A DNA stretch of 31,031 nucleotides from an uncultured Oscillibacter sp. (GTDB taxonomy: Bacteria; Bacillota; Clostridia; Oscillospirales; Oscillospiraceae), in the NCBI GenBank assembly GCA_900551885.1, contig URXS01000012.1, forward strand, positions 1 to 31,031, written 5' to 3'. Made by a program: the position numbers and the translations under genes. Below the pieces are notes generated by a model that was not told the origin of the DNA, made no database searches, and saw only the letters and a list, made by a program, of their open reading frames with translations. Shown here in pieces: positions 6,989 to 15,123 of the stretch (positions within the stretch are counted from its first letter, which is position 1; every line of letters starts with the position of its first letter).

Positions 6989-7906
6989 TCATACAGTGGT
7001 TGCCGTGGGTTCCGGCGCCGCCTCCTCAGGAGAAGCACTGACATTGACGGGGTCGCAGGCTGCGCGGATCAGCGCCACTTTCTCAGACTCCCGATAATCG
7101 CTGTTGCGGATATCCCGATAGGCCTCAGCAAAGCGGTCCCAGTTCAGTTGCAGGGATGCCTCATCCCACAACGTCTTGTTTTCCGCCTCCACCAGCTCAT
7201 ACAGCCGGCTCTTGCGGATCAGATCGTATGCAAAAAAGTCGTTGGCGGTGATACGGCCGTCAAAAATAGTCTTGTTGTGGAGATAGGGCCCGGTGATCAG
7301 ATGCTGATCTACCTTGTAGGTATCGCTGAAAAGGGGCTTGTTGATAAATCGGACCTGGCACTGGGCTTTCACATCCTGGCCGTAGCTCAGGGCACGGAAG
7401 ACCCGGCAGTAGTGGTCGATCACCTTCTCCTTTTCCCCATATACCAGGCGAAAACTCTCAAACCAGGGTGGAGAGATGATGGCCCGCACCTGAACGCCCC
7501 GCTGGGCCACCTCGGTCAGCAGAGGGGCGATCTTATCCAGAAGGATCAGCCGGTAGCCGGAGATGTACAGCTCCTTCTCACAGGTGGGCAGAAGCTGCTC
7601 CAACAGCTCCTGTTTGTTGAAATGAAGATTGTTGATGCCGAACTCGTGCATTCCCTCCAGAAGCTGATCCTTCTCGCTGTTTTTGTACTGGACGTACACG
7701 TCAGAGATCAGGCAGAAAATAGAGGCCAACAGAGAGGTGGCCATGGCCAGGGCCAGTTCGGGGAAAAAGGAATCCGGTTGAAAGATGGGGAACACGTAGC
7801 AGGCCAGGGATAAGAACATGCTGACAGTCAGCAAAATCAGCACGTAGACATTGTTGGTCAGCTTATACGCTTTCAATTTTTCGAAAAAAGAAAGTTTATG
7901 ATTCAT
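6989..7906 (-). CDS. Membrane-anchored PLD-like protein, 305 residues
   Basis: Two N-terminal membrane segments (about residues 20-42 and 51-72) form a hairpin that anchors a cytoplasmic domain. Residues about 95-145 (ELYISGYRL...RGVQVRAIISPP) match the first Rossmann-like part of phospholipase-D-fold proteins, and residues 210-216 (HNKTIFD) resemble a single, slightly shortened HxK(x)4D catalytic motif. No equivalent first-half HKD is visible, so it either works as a dimer or has lost hydrolase activity. Possible roles are phospholipid or nucleic-acid phosphodiester chemistry; the substrate is unknown. The last 25 residues are low-complexity and Ala/Pro/Glu-rich. Its ATG overlaps the stop of the acetyltransferase gene by 4 bases (ATGA), so the two are co-translated. 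Confidence 0.72.
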   Translation of the reverse strand: MNHKLSFFEKLKAYKLTNNVYVLILLTVSMFLSLACYVFPIFQPDSFFPELALAMATSLLASIFCLISDVYVQYKNSEKDQLLEGMHEFGINNLHFNKQELLEQLLPTCEKELYISGYRLILLDKIAPLLTEVAQRGVQVRAIISPPWFESFRLVYGEKEKVIDHYCRVFRALSYGQDVKAQCQVRFINKPLFSDTYKVDQHLITGPYLHNKTIFDGRITANDFFAYDLIRKSRLYELVEAENKTLWDEASLQLNWDRFAEAYRDIRNSDYRESEKVALIRAACDPVNVSASPEEAAPEPTATTV

Positions 7907-8457
7907 TTCTGACCCTCCCCCAGCAGAGTATAATAATATACTGTATCAATACCGGGCCCCCGGTCATCCGGGATCCGCACAGGTCCCGTGAATGCCAGCT
8001 TCTGGAGAAGGGAGATATGGTTGCTGTTGCCGCTCCACGTTCTGGTGGAGATCAGCCGCCGGAACCGGGGATACAGGGCCATCAGCCGGTGATAGAAGCC
8101 TTGGGCCAACCCATGGCGGCGGTATGCGGCATCCACAATGATGGTGGTGATATACAGTCCCAGCAATCCCGGCTCCTGCCGGGCAGCGAGGATCTCCGGC
8201 ACATAGTCATAGCGGAAGGTGAGAAAACCGGCTACCTCCTCCCCTTCCACAGCCAGTATAAAATGCTGACGCTTCATCTCCTCGAAATAGGCGCGGGGCC
8301 CCTCAGTAGAGGGCGCGTCTCCGCCGTGCAGCGTTTGCTGGCAGGTACTGCGCCGCTGGGACAGCGGGGGAACGAACTCCTCCCCATATACCTGCAAAAG
8401 CCGCCACACGCCGGCAAGCTGCCACTGACTCAGTGATTCACAGACAATCAGTTCCAC
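7903..8457 (-). CDS. GNAT-family N-acetyltransferase
   Basis: The product is about 184 residues with the GNAT core: the beta-4/alpha-3 region is GLYITTIIVDAAYRRHGLAQGFYHRLM, where R-R-H-G-L-A is the acetyl-CoA pyrophosphate-binding loop (Q/R-x-x-G-x-A). A preceding strand (HFILAVEGEEVAGFLTFRYD) fits beta 2-3. The acceptor cannot be predicted. I chose the GTG at 8457, which follows a GGGGAGGAG site. The frame continues upstream to 8745, but that extension is Cys/Pro-rich, unlike the family, and crosses the intergenic region. The gene overlaps the PLD-like gene by 4 bases, so the two are made together. Confidence 0.85.
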   Translation of the reverse strand: MELIVCESLSQWQLAGVWRLLQVYGEEFVPPLSQRRSTCQQTLHGGDAPSTEGPRAYFEEMKRQHFILAVEGEEVAGFLTFRYDYVPEILAARQEPGLLGLYITTIIVDAAYRRHGLAQGFYHRLMALYPRFRRLISTRTWSGNSNHISLLQKLAFTGPVRIPDDRGPGIDTVYYYTLLGEGQK

Positions 8458-8784
8458 GGTCTTCTCTCCTCCCCATTTCCGAACAGCAGGAACACACAGC
8501 AAATACAGTTTACTACAAGGTTTGACAAATTGTAAAGGGCAACATGGAAGGAGATGGAAAACAATCTGGGCAGGCAGACTCCCGGCGGCAGACAGCGGGC
8601 AATGGACCTGTCCAAAAGGCATTTTTTCAGGCAGTGAAACGCCGCACAGCCAGCAGGATTTCAGATCGCCCCATCGGGCCGGACATGTTCGGAAACCACC
8701 TTTTGAAGTCCGGACAGCCGCTATATTTCCCTCAAAAAATGACAAAATAAGTCATGTTTTGTCGAATCTGTCACTGTTTTGTTG
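8458..8784. other. Intergenic region without a supported gene
   Basis: This stretch separates the minus-strand acetyltransferase from the plus-strand CapA gene. On the minus strand TTGTCA (8532-8527) with a 17-base spacer and TATTTG is a weak promoter candidate for the acetyltransferase. An inverted repeat GACAAAA/TTTTGTC lies at 8741-8763. Short frames exist (for example 8544-8750), but none has a convincing ribosome site or recognisable product. Confidence 0.5.
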
Positions 8785-8812
8785 TTGACTTTTTTTACCT
8801 GGGCGATACAAT
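8785..8812 (+). promoter_or_regulatory. Promoter of the CapA-like gene
   Basis: TTGACT (8785-8790), a 16-base spacer and TACAAT (8807-8812) match the vegetative consensus at five of six positions each. The start codon is 40 bases downstream and is preceded by a GGGAGG ribosome site. Confidence 0.8.
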
Positions 8813-8851
8813 GGCCTGGATAAAATAACCAGAAAAAAGGGAGGTAGCGGG

Positions 8852-10105
8852 ATGAGCCTGTACAGCGGAGACGGAAAACGCCTGGCCCGCCGTCACGGTG
8901 TCGGCCGTCGTGGCGGAAAGCGCCTTCAGCAGAAGAACGGCAGAAAACTGCTGCCTGTGGCACTTCTCCTGGTCTGTGCCGGGCTGCTGACCGCAGGCGC
9001 GCTGCGCTGGGGAATCGTGTGCCAGGCTTCCCAGCCCGAGCTGCCAGAAGAGGCTCCCCCGCTCCAGGAGACGCTTTCCCTCTCACAGATCCAGGAAACT
9101 CCCTCTCCGCAGGAGCCCGACCAGGAAGACGGCCAATTCCTTCTCAGCTTTGCCGGTGACTGCACGCTGGGTGTGGAGCACGCCAGTTGGGGAAAGAGCG
9201 GTACCTTCCCGGATGTGGTGGGAACGGATTACGCCTATCCCCTGTCCGGTGTCCAAAGTCTGTTCACTCAGGACGATTTCACCTTCGTCAATCTGGAGTG
9301 CGCACTGACGGACCACAACATTCCCGCGGAGAAGGAATTCCGCTTCCGGGGCCTTCCCGCTTACGGCCAGATTCTCAAGGAGGGCGGTGTGGAAGCGGTC
9401 TCCCTGGCCAACAACCACAGCCTGGATTACGGGAAGGCCGGCCTGGAGGAGACCCGGCAGGTGCTGGCGAATCTGTCCATCGCCGCCGGCGGCGACAAGG
9501 AGACCTTTCTCTATACCACCCAGCGAGGGCTGAAGATTGGGGTCTACACAGCTTACCACATTGGTAAGGCGGATATCCGCCAGGCCATTGCCTCCTTGCA
9601 GGAGCAAGGTGCCCAGGTCATCGTGGCGGCCTTCCACATGGGCACAGAGGGCTCTTACACGCCCACCAACTGGCAGCGGGAGCTGTGCCGGTATGCCGCG
9701 GAGTGCGGCGCTCAGATCGTCTATAACAGCCACCCCCATGTACTCCAGCCCATGGAACGCTGGGAGGGCAGCGTCATTCTCTACAGCATGGGAAATTTCT
9801 GCTTCGGCGGAAACCGGAACCCCTCGGACAAGGACACCGCCGTGATTCAGGTGTCCGTTGAACTTCTGGAAGACGGAACGGCGCAGCTTGGTGATGTCAC
9901 TGTTATTCCCTGCTCCGTCAGCAGCCGGAGTGACCGCAACGACTATTGCCCCACGCCGTACGCGGAAAACAGCAAGGAGGCCGCCCGCGTGGCCAGCAAG
10001 CTGGACGGGACTTACCGGCCGCCGGTCACCCAGACAACACCACAGGCTCCCAGCCAGCCCTCGGAGGCAGTTCCCGTATCCCAATATGTACCCGCAACGG
10101 AATAA
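8852..10105 (+). CDS. CapA/PGA_cap-family anchored protein (metallophosphatase fold)
   Basis: This 417-residue protein has a basic cytoplasmic N-terminus, one membrane segment (about residues 33-51), an acidic Pro/Glu linker and a PGA_cap domain (about 96-365) outside the cell. The domain keeps the family landmarks: GDCTLG (102-107), NLEC (147-150), LANNHSLDYG (185-194), HMGTE (262-266), SHPHVLQP (293-300) and YSMGNF (311-316); the Asp, Asn and His residues correspond to the metal site of calcineurin-like phosphoesterases. Family members include CapA/PgsA of poly-gamma-glutamate synthesis, but no capB/capC partners are present, so it more likely acts alone in cell-surface polymer metabolism. 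The C-terminal 45 residues are Pro/Thr/Gln-rich. It is monocistronic, with its own promoter and terminator. Confidence 0.9.
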   Translation: MSLYSGDGKRLARRHGVGRRGGKRLQQKNGRKLLPVALLLVCAGLLTAGALRWGIVCQASQPELPEEAPPLQETLSLSQIQETPSPQEPDQEDGQFLLSFAGDCTLGVEHASWGKSGTFPDVVGTDYAYPLSGVQSLFTQDDFTFVNLECALTDHNIPAEKEFRFRGLPAYGQILKEGGVEAVSLANNHSLDYGKAGLEETRQVLANLSIAAGGDKETFLYTTQRGLKIGVYTAYHIGKADIRQAIASLQEQGAQVIVAAFHMGTEGSYTPTNWQRELCRYAAECGAQIVYNSHPHVLQPMERWEGSVILYSMGNFCFGGNRNPSDKDTAVIQVSVELLEDGTAQLGDVTVIPCSVSSRSDRNDYCPTPYAENSKEAARVASKLDGTYRPPVTQTTPQAPSQPSEAVPVSQYVPATE

Positions 10106-10124
10106 ACCGAAATATCCAGCCAAG

Positions 10125-10157
10125 AAGAGGCCATGAGCAAAGCTCATGGCCTCTTTC
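10125..10157 (+). terminator. Intrinsic terminator after the CapA-like gene
   Basis: A perfect 13-base-pair stem (10125-10137 with 10143-10155) with a 5-base loop stands 20 bases after the stop codon. The stem itself ends in CTCTTT. The remaining 200 bases before the next promoter hold no supported gene. Confidence 0.75.
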
Positions 10158-10369
10158 CATCCGCGGCTGCCTCCGCGCCACCCTCTGTCATGAATAAACT
10201 TGAGATGGTTCTTTTCGATAGGAATCGTTGATTCGGTCTGGAACCCTCTCCGTTCTTCAGATGCCGAAGAGGTGCATCCGCCGACTCAGACCCGTGACTG
10301 GTACAGGTGCGCGGGGAAACCGGCGAATTTCCCTGCGCAGTTTACCATCCGGCAGAGCCGGCGGCAGAA

Positions 10370-10398
10370 TTGACATTCCCTCGTCGGGGTGGTACCCT
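10370..10398 (+). promoter_or_regulatory. Promoter of the response regulator/kinase genes
   Basis: A perfect TTGACA (10370-10375), a 17-base spacer and TACCCT (10393-10398) precede the response-regulator start by 23 bases. The -10 is weak (three of six). No copy of the CTTACA/TGTAAG operator is present here, which fits low constitutive expression of the sensory genes. Confidence 0.5.
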
Positions 10399-10420
10399 TT
10401 TGGCGAAAGGGGGCGGCGCC

Positions 10421-11095
10421 ATGTACCGCATTTTTCTGGTGGAGGACGACGAAGTCATCGCCGGGGCCGTGGCCCGGCACCTGGAGGGCTGGGGCTACAC
10501 CGTCCGCTGCGCCCAGGCCTTTGACCGGGTACTCCAGGAGTTCGCCGCCTTCGACCCCCAGTTGGTGCTGCTGGACATCTCCCTGCCCTTCTTCAACGGC
10601 TACCACTGGTGCCAGGAGATCCGCAAGGTGTCCCGGGTACCCATTCTGTTCCTGACTTCCGCAGGAGACAGCGTCAACACCGTCATGGCCATGCAGCTCG
10701 GCGGCGACGATCTGCTCTCCAAGCCCTTCGACCTGCAGGTCCTCTCCGCCAAGGTCCAGGCCATGCTGCGGCGGGCCTACGACTTCGGTCCGCCGGCGCG
10801 GCTGCTCCAGTGCGGCGGAGCGGTGCTGAACGTGTCCGACGGAACCCTGACCGTGGGTGGGCAGCGGGTGGAGCTGACCCGCAACGAGTTCCGCATCTTG
10901 CAGATGCTGCTGGAGCGGAAGGGCCAGACCGTCAGTCGGGAGGCCTTGATGACCCGACTGTGGGAATCTGACAGCTTCGTGGACGAGAACACCCTCACCG
11001 TCAACGTGGGCCGATTACGGCGGAAGCTGGAGGCGGCGGGCCTGCCGGAACTGATCCGTACCCGCAAGGGAGAGGGCTATCTGGTGGAGGAATGA
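10421..11095 (+). CDS. OmpR-family response regulator, BceR type
   Basis: The 224-residue protein has a receiver domain (1-115) and a winged-helix output domain (about 130-224). Phosphorylation would occur at Asp52 (LLDISLP); Asp9 and Asp10 form the acidic pocket and the Lys of SKPFD completes the site. The output domain shows the OmpR recognition region with the DENTLTVNVGRLRRKL motif typical of BceR/GraR-like regulators. I chose the ATG at 10421, after AAAGGGGG. The frame extends upstream to 10307, but that part is not family-like and would cross the promoter. The kinase gene follows after 3 bases. It is expected to activate the downstream ABC transporter genes through the inverted repeat at 12086. 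Confidence 0.93.
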   Translation: MYRIFLVEDDEVIAGAVARHLEGWGYTVRCAQAFDRVLQEFAAFDPQLVLLDISLPFFNGYHWCQEIRKVSRVPILFLTSAGDSVNTVMAMQLGGDDLLSKPFDLQVLSAKVQAMLRRAYDFGPPARLLQCGGAVLNVSDGTLTVGGQRVELTRNEFRILQMLLERKGQTVSREALMTRLWESDSFVDENTLTVNVGRLRRKLEAAGLPELIRTRKGEGYLVEE

Positions 11096-11098
11096 CCC

Positions 11099-12082
11099 AT
11101 GGTGTTTCTGGCGTATTTGAAGCGGCAGTGGAAGCTGCTGCTGTTGCTGATCGGGATCGCCGCTGTATTTGCGGCGGTGTTCTCCCTGTATGATCTGCCG
11201 GTGGAGGCGGTAGGCTATGGAGCGGCGCTGTGTCTGGTGCTGGGGGCCGTGCTGTTTGCTCTGGGCTATTGGCGCTTTCGCTCCCGGCACCGGGAGCTGC
11301 AGCGGCTGCTGGACCGGGCGGAGGAGCCGGTGCTGCCCCTCCCCCCTGCCGGGGACCTGCTGGAGGCGGACTACCAGGCACTGCTGGCAGCGGTGGCGGC
11401 CCACCGCACCCGTCTTCTGGCCCGGGAGCGGGACAAGCTGGAGGACATGACCGACTACTACACCCTCTGGGCCCACCAGATCAAGACCCCCATGGCCGCC
11501 GCTGGCCTGCTGCTCCAGGAGGACCCGCCGCCCCGGGGGCGGCTGGAGGCGGAGCTCATCAAGATCGGCCAATATGTGGACATGGTGCTGGGCTACCTGC
11601 GGCTGGACAGCGATTCCACTGACTATGTCTTTCAGGACACGGACCTGGACGCCCTGCTGCGCCAGGCGGTGCGGAAGTTCGCACGGCTGTTCATCCTCAA
11701 GCGCATCACCCTGGACTTCCAGGAGACGGGCCGCACAGTGCTGACCGACGGAAAGTGGCTCTCCTTTTTGGTGGAACAGCTCCTTTCCAACGCATTGAAA
11801 TACACCCCCGCCGGGGGCACCGTCCGCATCTACGGGGATGGGGAGACTCTGGTGATCGCCGACACCGGTATCGGCATCCGGGAGGAGGACCTGCCCCGGA
11901 TCTTCGAGAAGGGCTTTACCGGCTATAATGGCCGCACCGGGCAGAAGTCCACCGGCATCGGGCTGTACCTGTGCCGCCGGGTGATGGAAAAGCTGAACCA
12001 CGATCTGACCATCGTGTCCCGGCCGGGGCATGGCACCATTGCCCGGCTGGACCTGAGCCGGAAACAGCGGGCCATGGAGTGA
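11099..12082 (+). CDS. Intramembrane-sensing histidine kinase, BceS type
   Basis: This 327-residue kinase has two closely spaced membrane helices (about residues 11-30 and 40-58) joined by only a few exposed residues, the hallmark of intramembrane-sensing kinases that depend on their ABC transporter for signal detection. His126 in AHQIKTP is the phosphorylated residue. The ATPase domain shows the N box (LLSNALKYTP), G1 (ADTGIGI) and G2 (STGIGLYLCRRV). It lies between its regulator and the transporter genes. The family responds to bacitracin, nisin-like lantibiotics and other peptides that bind lipid II-cycle intermediates; the specific inducer here is unknown. Confidence 0.93.
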   Translation: MVFLAYLKRQWKLLLLLIGIAAVFAAVFSLYDLPVEAVGYGAALCLVLGAVLFALGYWRFRSRHRELQRLLDRAEEPVLPLPPAGDLLEADYQALLAAVAAHRTRLLARERDKLEDMTDYYTLWAHQIKTPMAAAGLLLQEDPPPRGRLEAELIKIGQYVDMVLGYLRLDSDSTDYVFQDTDLDALLRQAVRKFARLFILKRITLDFQETGRTVLTDGKWLSFLVEQLLSNALKYTPAGGTVRIYGDGETLVIADTGIGIREEDLPRIFEKGFTGYNGRTGQKSTGIGLYLCRRVMEKLNHDLTIVSRPGHGTIARLDLSRKQRAME

Positions 12083-12085
12083 TTC

Positions 12086-12101
12086 CTTACAAAAATGTAA
12101 G
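12086..12101. promoter_or_regulatory. BceR-type operator before the transporter genes
   Basis: A perfect inverted repeat CTTACA-AAAA-TGTAAG begins 4 bases after the kinase stop codon. It matches the TnACA-N4-TGTAA site known for BceR-like regulators. A further TGTAAG half-site follows at 12116-12121, exactly 20 bases (two helical turns) after the first. The palindrome centre is about 73 bases before the predicted transcription start. Confidence 0.8.
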
Positions 12102-12133
12102 ATACGGAGCCGGACTGTAAGCCAGGGCCATGG

Positions 12134-12160
12134 CGGACAGCCCGGCTCCCCCTGTATCAT
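12134..12160 (+). promoter_or_regulatory. Activator-dependent promoter of the ABC transporter genes
   Basis: A TATCAT -10 (12155-12160, five of six) is paired only with a poor -35 (CGGACA, 12134-12139, 15-base spacer). A good -10 with a weak -35 downstream of an operator is typical of a promoter that needs an activator. Confidence 0.5.
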
Positions 12161-12206
12161 GGTCTCACACCGCCCCGGACCGCCGGGGTCAAAGGAGGAA
12201 CTATCT

Positions 12207-12974
12207 ATGGCACTGCTGGAAGTACAGCATTTGCAAAAAATCTACACCACCCGTTTCGGCGGCAATCCCGTCCAGGCCCTCGCCAACGTGAACTTCTCCG
12301 TGGAGCCGGGAGAGTACGTGGCCATCATGGGCGAGTCCGGCTCCGGCAAGACCACCCTCTTGAACATCCTGGCCGCCCTGGACCGGCCCACCGCCGGGGA
12401 GGTCTTTTTGAGCGGCAAGGCTCTCTCCGACATCCGGGAGCGGGATCTGGCGGCCTTTCGCCGGTCCCACCTGGGCTTCGTGTTCCAGGACTTCAACCTG
12501 CTGGACACCTTCTCCCTCCAGGACAACATCTTCCTGCCCCTGGTGCTGGCGGGCACCGACTACCAGACCATGCGGAAAAAACTCACGCCCATTGCCCAGC
12601 AGCTTGGCATCGCCGACATCCTCACCAAATACCCCTATGAAGTCTCTGGCGGCCAGAAGCAGCGGGCGGCTGTGGCCCGGGCCCTCATTACAGACCCCCA
12701 GATCATCCTGGCCGACGAGCCCACCGGCGCCCTGGACTCCCGGGCCTCGGACAATCTGCTGGATCTGTTCGGCCAGGTCAACGCCCAGGGGCAGACCATC
12801 CTGATGGTCACCCACTCGGTGAAGGCCGCCAGCCACGCAGGCCGGGTGCTGTTCCTCCGGGACGGTGAGGTGTACCACCAGCTCTACCGGGGCGGCGAGA
12901 GCCGGGAGAACCAGTTCCGCCGCATCTCCGACACACTGACCGTCCTGGCGGAGGGAGGCGGCACCCATGCGTAA
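12207..12974 (+). CDS. ABC transporter ATP-binding protein, BceA type
   Basis: This 255-residue ATPase has Walker A GESGSGKTT (42-50), a Q-loop (FVFQDFNLLD), the signature VSGGQKQRAAVARAL, Walker B IILADEPTGALD and an H-loop (MVTHS). The sequence class is the MacB/LolD/BceA group that powers FtsX-like permeases. The ATG at 12207 follows AAAGGAGGA; an in-frame ATG at 12159 falls within the promoter and adds a non-family extension. The stop overlaps the permease start by 8 bases. With the permease it would free lipid II-cycle targets from antimicrobial peptides and report flux to the kinase. Confidence 0.95.
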   Translation: MALLEVQHLQKIYTTRFGGNPVQALANVNFSVEPGEYVAIMGESGSGKTTLLNILAALDRPTAGEVFLSGKALSDIRERDLAAFRRSHLGFVFQDFNLLDTFSLQDNIFLPLVLAGTDYQTMRKKLTPIAQQLGIADILTKYPYEVSGGQKQRAAVARALITDPQIILADEPTGALDSRASDNLLDLFGQVNAQGQTILMVTHSVKAASHAGRVLFLRDGEVYHQLYRGGESRENQFRRISDTLTVLAEGGGTHA

Positions 12975-14934
12975 GTCCAGCTTCTTCCCCCGGCTGGCCC
13001 TGGTGAACCTGCTGCGCAATGGCCAATATTACGGTCCGTACCTGCTCGCCTGCGGCGGCACCGCCGCCATGTTCTATATCCTCCGATACCTGACGGAAAG
13101 CGACATCGTCTCCTCCGTCCGGGGCGCCGGGTACCTTCAGAGTTTGATGTATCTGGGCTGCATTGTGGTGGCTCTTTTTTCTATCGTGCTGCTGCTCTAC
13201 GCCAACAGCTTTGTTATGAAACGACGGCAGCGGGAGCTGGGCCTTTACAACATTCTGGGGCTGGAAAAGCGCCACATTGCATTGCTGTGCCTGTGGGAAA
13301 CCCTCTACTGTGCCCTGGCCGCCATTGTGGGCGGCATCGCCGTGGGCATTCTCTTCAGCAAGCTGACACTGCTGCTCCTTTTGCAGATCGCCCGGCTGCC
13401 GGTGGAATTCGGCTTTGAGATCAGCGTGCCGGGCATATTCGCCACCGCCGCGCTCTTTGCCGTTCTCTTCGCCCTGACACTGGTCTGCAACCTTTTCCGC
13501 GTGAGCCGGTCCCGGCCGGTGGAGCTGCTCCACAGCGATTCCGCCGGGGAGCGGGAGCCCAAAACCAAGCGGCTGCTGGTGGTCCTGGGCCTGCTAACCC
13601 TGGGAGGTGGCTATTTCCTCTCCTGGAAGGTCCAGCGGCCGGAGGAGGCCCTGGCCCTGTTTTTCCTGGCGGTGGTACTGGTGATGATCGGCACCTACTG
13701 CCTGTTCACCGCCGGGTCCGTGGCGGTGCTGAAGGCCCTGCGCTCCAACCCCGGCTACTACTACCAGACCCGGCACTTCACCGCCGTGGCGGGCCTGCTG
13801 CACCGGATGAAGCAAAACGCCGTGGGCCTTGCCAATATCTGCATCCTCTCTACCATGGTGCTGGTGACCGTGTCCACCACCGTCAGCCTCTACACCGGTA
13901 TGGAATCCTCCCTGGACCAGATGTTCCCCCACGATGTGGACATCATCCAGTCCCTGGATGACCGGGACGAGGATGGCCCCCAGCTTTCCACCGAAGAGCT
14001 TCTTGCCCAGGTGGAGCGGAACCTGGCCGCCGCCGGCCGGAAGGCGGAGCTGCTCCAGTGGTATACCCGGACGGACACAGTGGGCTATTACTCCGGCAAC
14101 ACCTTTTCCCTCAACTTCCAAGACGGCATCAACACCCAGATCGAGCTGCTGACGGCGGAGGAATACAGCCGCCTCACCGGCCGGTCCGTGACCCTGGAGC
14201 CGGACCAGGTCTTCGTCCAGATGGAGAACCTGGACCTGCCTAAGACCTTTTATATAGAGTCCCTCCCCTTTCACGTGGCAGGGACTGTCACGGATTTTCC
14301 CCGGTACAACACCACCGTGCTGGTCTCCGGCCACACGGCCAGAGTCTCTCTGGTGGTGGCCGACGAGACGGTGATCTCCGCAATCGGCGCTCAGGATCGC
14401 AACGGTCTGGACCGGGAGTTCCGCATCCAGATGGACCTGGACGGCACCGAGGCCCAGAAGCTGGCCTGCGTCGACCTTCTTCTGAACGGAACCGGAGGCG
14501 GCACAGCCATCAACAGCCGGCAGGACAACGCCGTGGACCTCTATGCAATGTACGGTGGCTTTCTATTCCTGGGCATCTTCCTGGGGCTGCTGTTCCTGCT
14601 GGCCACAGCCCTCATCATCTACTACAAGCAGATCTCCGAGGGGTATGAGGACCAGCGCCGCTACCAGATCCTGCGGCAGGTGGGCATGACGGACCGGGAA
14701 GTCCGGGCCTCCATCCACAGCCAGATCCTGCTGGTATTCTTCCTGCCCCTGTGCACGGCAGGCATCCACACGGCGGCGGCCTATCCCATGGTGTCCAAGC
14801 TGCTGACATTGTTCCAGCTCACCAGCACCGGCCACTACGCTCTGTGCACGGCGGGCACCCTGGCGGTATTCTGTGCCGTCTACGCCCTGGTCTACGGCCT
14901 GACAGCCCGGGCCTACCGAAGGATTATCGCGTAA
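12967..14934 (+). CDS. ABC transporter permease, BceB/FtsX type
   Basis: The 655-residue permease has the BceB plan: FtsX-like membrane blocks near the N-terminus, in the middle and at the C-terminus, with a large exported domain of about 200 residues (roughly 325-525) between the seventh and eighth segments. That domain is the sensor and peptide-contact region in characterised relatives. The N-terminus (LALVNLLRNGQYYGPYLLACGGTAAMFYIL) and the LYNILGLEKRHI stretch after the second or third helix match the family. Its ATG at 12967 lies in the end of the ATPase gene, giving coupled translation. The gene ends the module and is followed by a strong terminator. Substrate specificity cannot be read from sequence. 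Confidence 0.95.
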   Translation: MRKSSFFPRLALVNLLRNGQYYGPYLLACGGTAAMFYILRYLTESDIVSSVRGAGYLQSLMYLGCIVVALFSIVLLLYANSFVMKRRQRELGLYNILGLEKRHIALLCLWETLYCALAAIVGGIAVGILFSKLTLLLLLQIARLPVEFGFEISVPGIFATAALFAVLFALTLVCNLFRVSRSRPVELLHSDSAGEREPKTKRLLVVLGLLTLGGGYFLSWKVQRPEEALALFFLAVVLVMIGTYCLFTAGSVAVLKALRSNPGYYYQTRHFTAVAGLLHRMKQNAVGLANICILSTMVLVTVSTTVSLYTGMESSLDQMFPHDVDIIQSLDDRDEDGPQLSTEELLAQVERNLAAAGRKAELLQWYTRTDTVGYYSGNTFSLNFQDGINTQIELLTAEEYSRLTGRSVTLEPDQVFVQMENLDLPKTFYIESLPFHVAGTVTDFPRYNTTVLVSGHTARVSLVVADETVISAIGAQDRNGLDREFRIQMDLDGTEAQKLACVDLLLNGTGGGTAINSRQDNAVDLYAMYGGFLFLGIFLGLLFLLATALIIYYKQISEGYEDQRRYQILRQVGMTDREVRASIHSQILLVFFLPLCTAGIHTAAAYPMVSKLLTLFQLTSTGHYALCTAGTLAVFCAVYALVYGLTARAYRRIIA

Positions 14935-14939
14935 TCATC

Positions 14940-14995
14940 CAACAACAGGAGGAGGGCCGCCCCGTGGGGACGGTCCTCCTCCTGTTGTTGATTTT
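14940..14995 (+). terminator. Intrinsic terminator of the Bce-type module
   Basis: A very long hairpin (CAACAACAGGAGGAGG at 14940-14955 with its complement at 14975-14990, plus paired GC bases further in) is followed by ATTTTC. It starts 6 bases after the permease stop. Confidence 0.85.
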
Positions 14996-15020
14996 CAGAG
15001 CAGCCGTTGCTGAGGTTCTT

Positions 15021-15049
15021 AAAAAAGGGTCCATGCCGCAAGGGCATGG
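15021..15049 (-). terminator. Intrinsic terminator of valS
   Basis: On the minus strand the stem CCATGCC/GGCATGG (15031-15037 with 15043-15049) is followed by ACCC and then TTTTTT (15026-15021). A larger hairpin without a T-run lies between it and the valS stop, at 15061-15098. Confidence 0.75.
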
Positions 15050-15123
15050 CCGTAGAACTGCCGGAGGGGATGCCGCTTTCTGCGGCTATCCCCTCCGGCC
15101 AATTCGTGTCAACGGATTTGGCT

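Noticed and set aside
8458..8745. Long N-terminal extension of the acetyltransferase.
   Set aside because: Cys/Pro-rich, not family-like, and it leaves no room for a promoter; the GTG at 8457 has a good ribosome site.
8544..8750. Possible 68-codon gene in the gap before the CapA gene.
   Set aside because: No convincing ribosome site, unusual composition and no recognisable product.
10307..10420. N-terminal extension of the response regulator.
   Set aside because: Receiver domains begin at the MYRIFLVEDD stretch; the extension covers the promoter.
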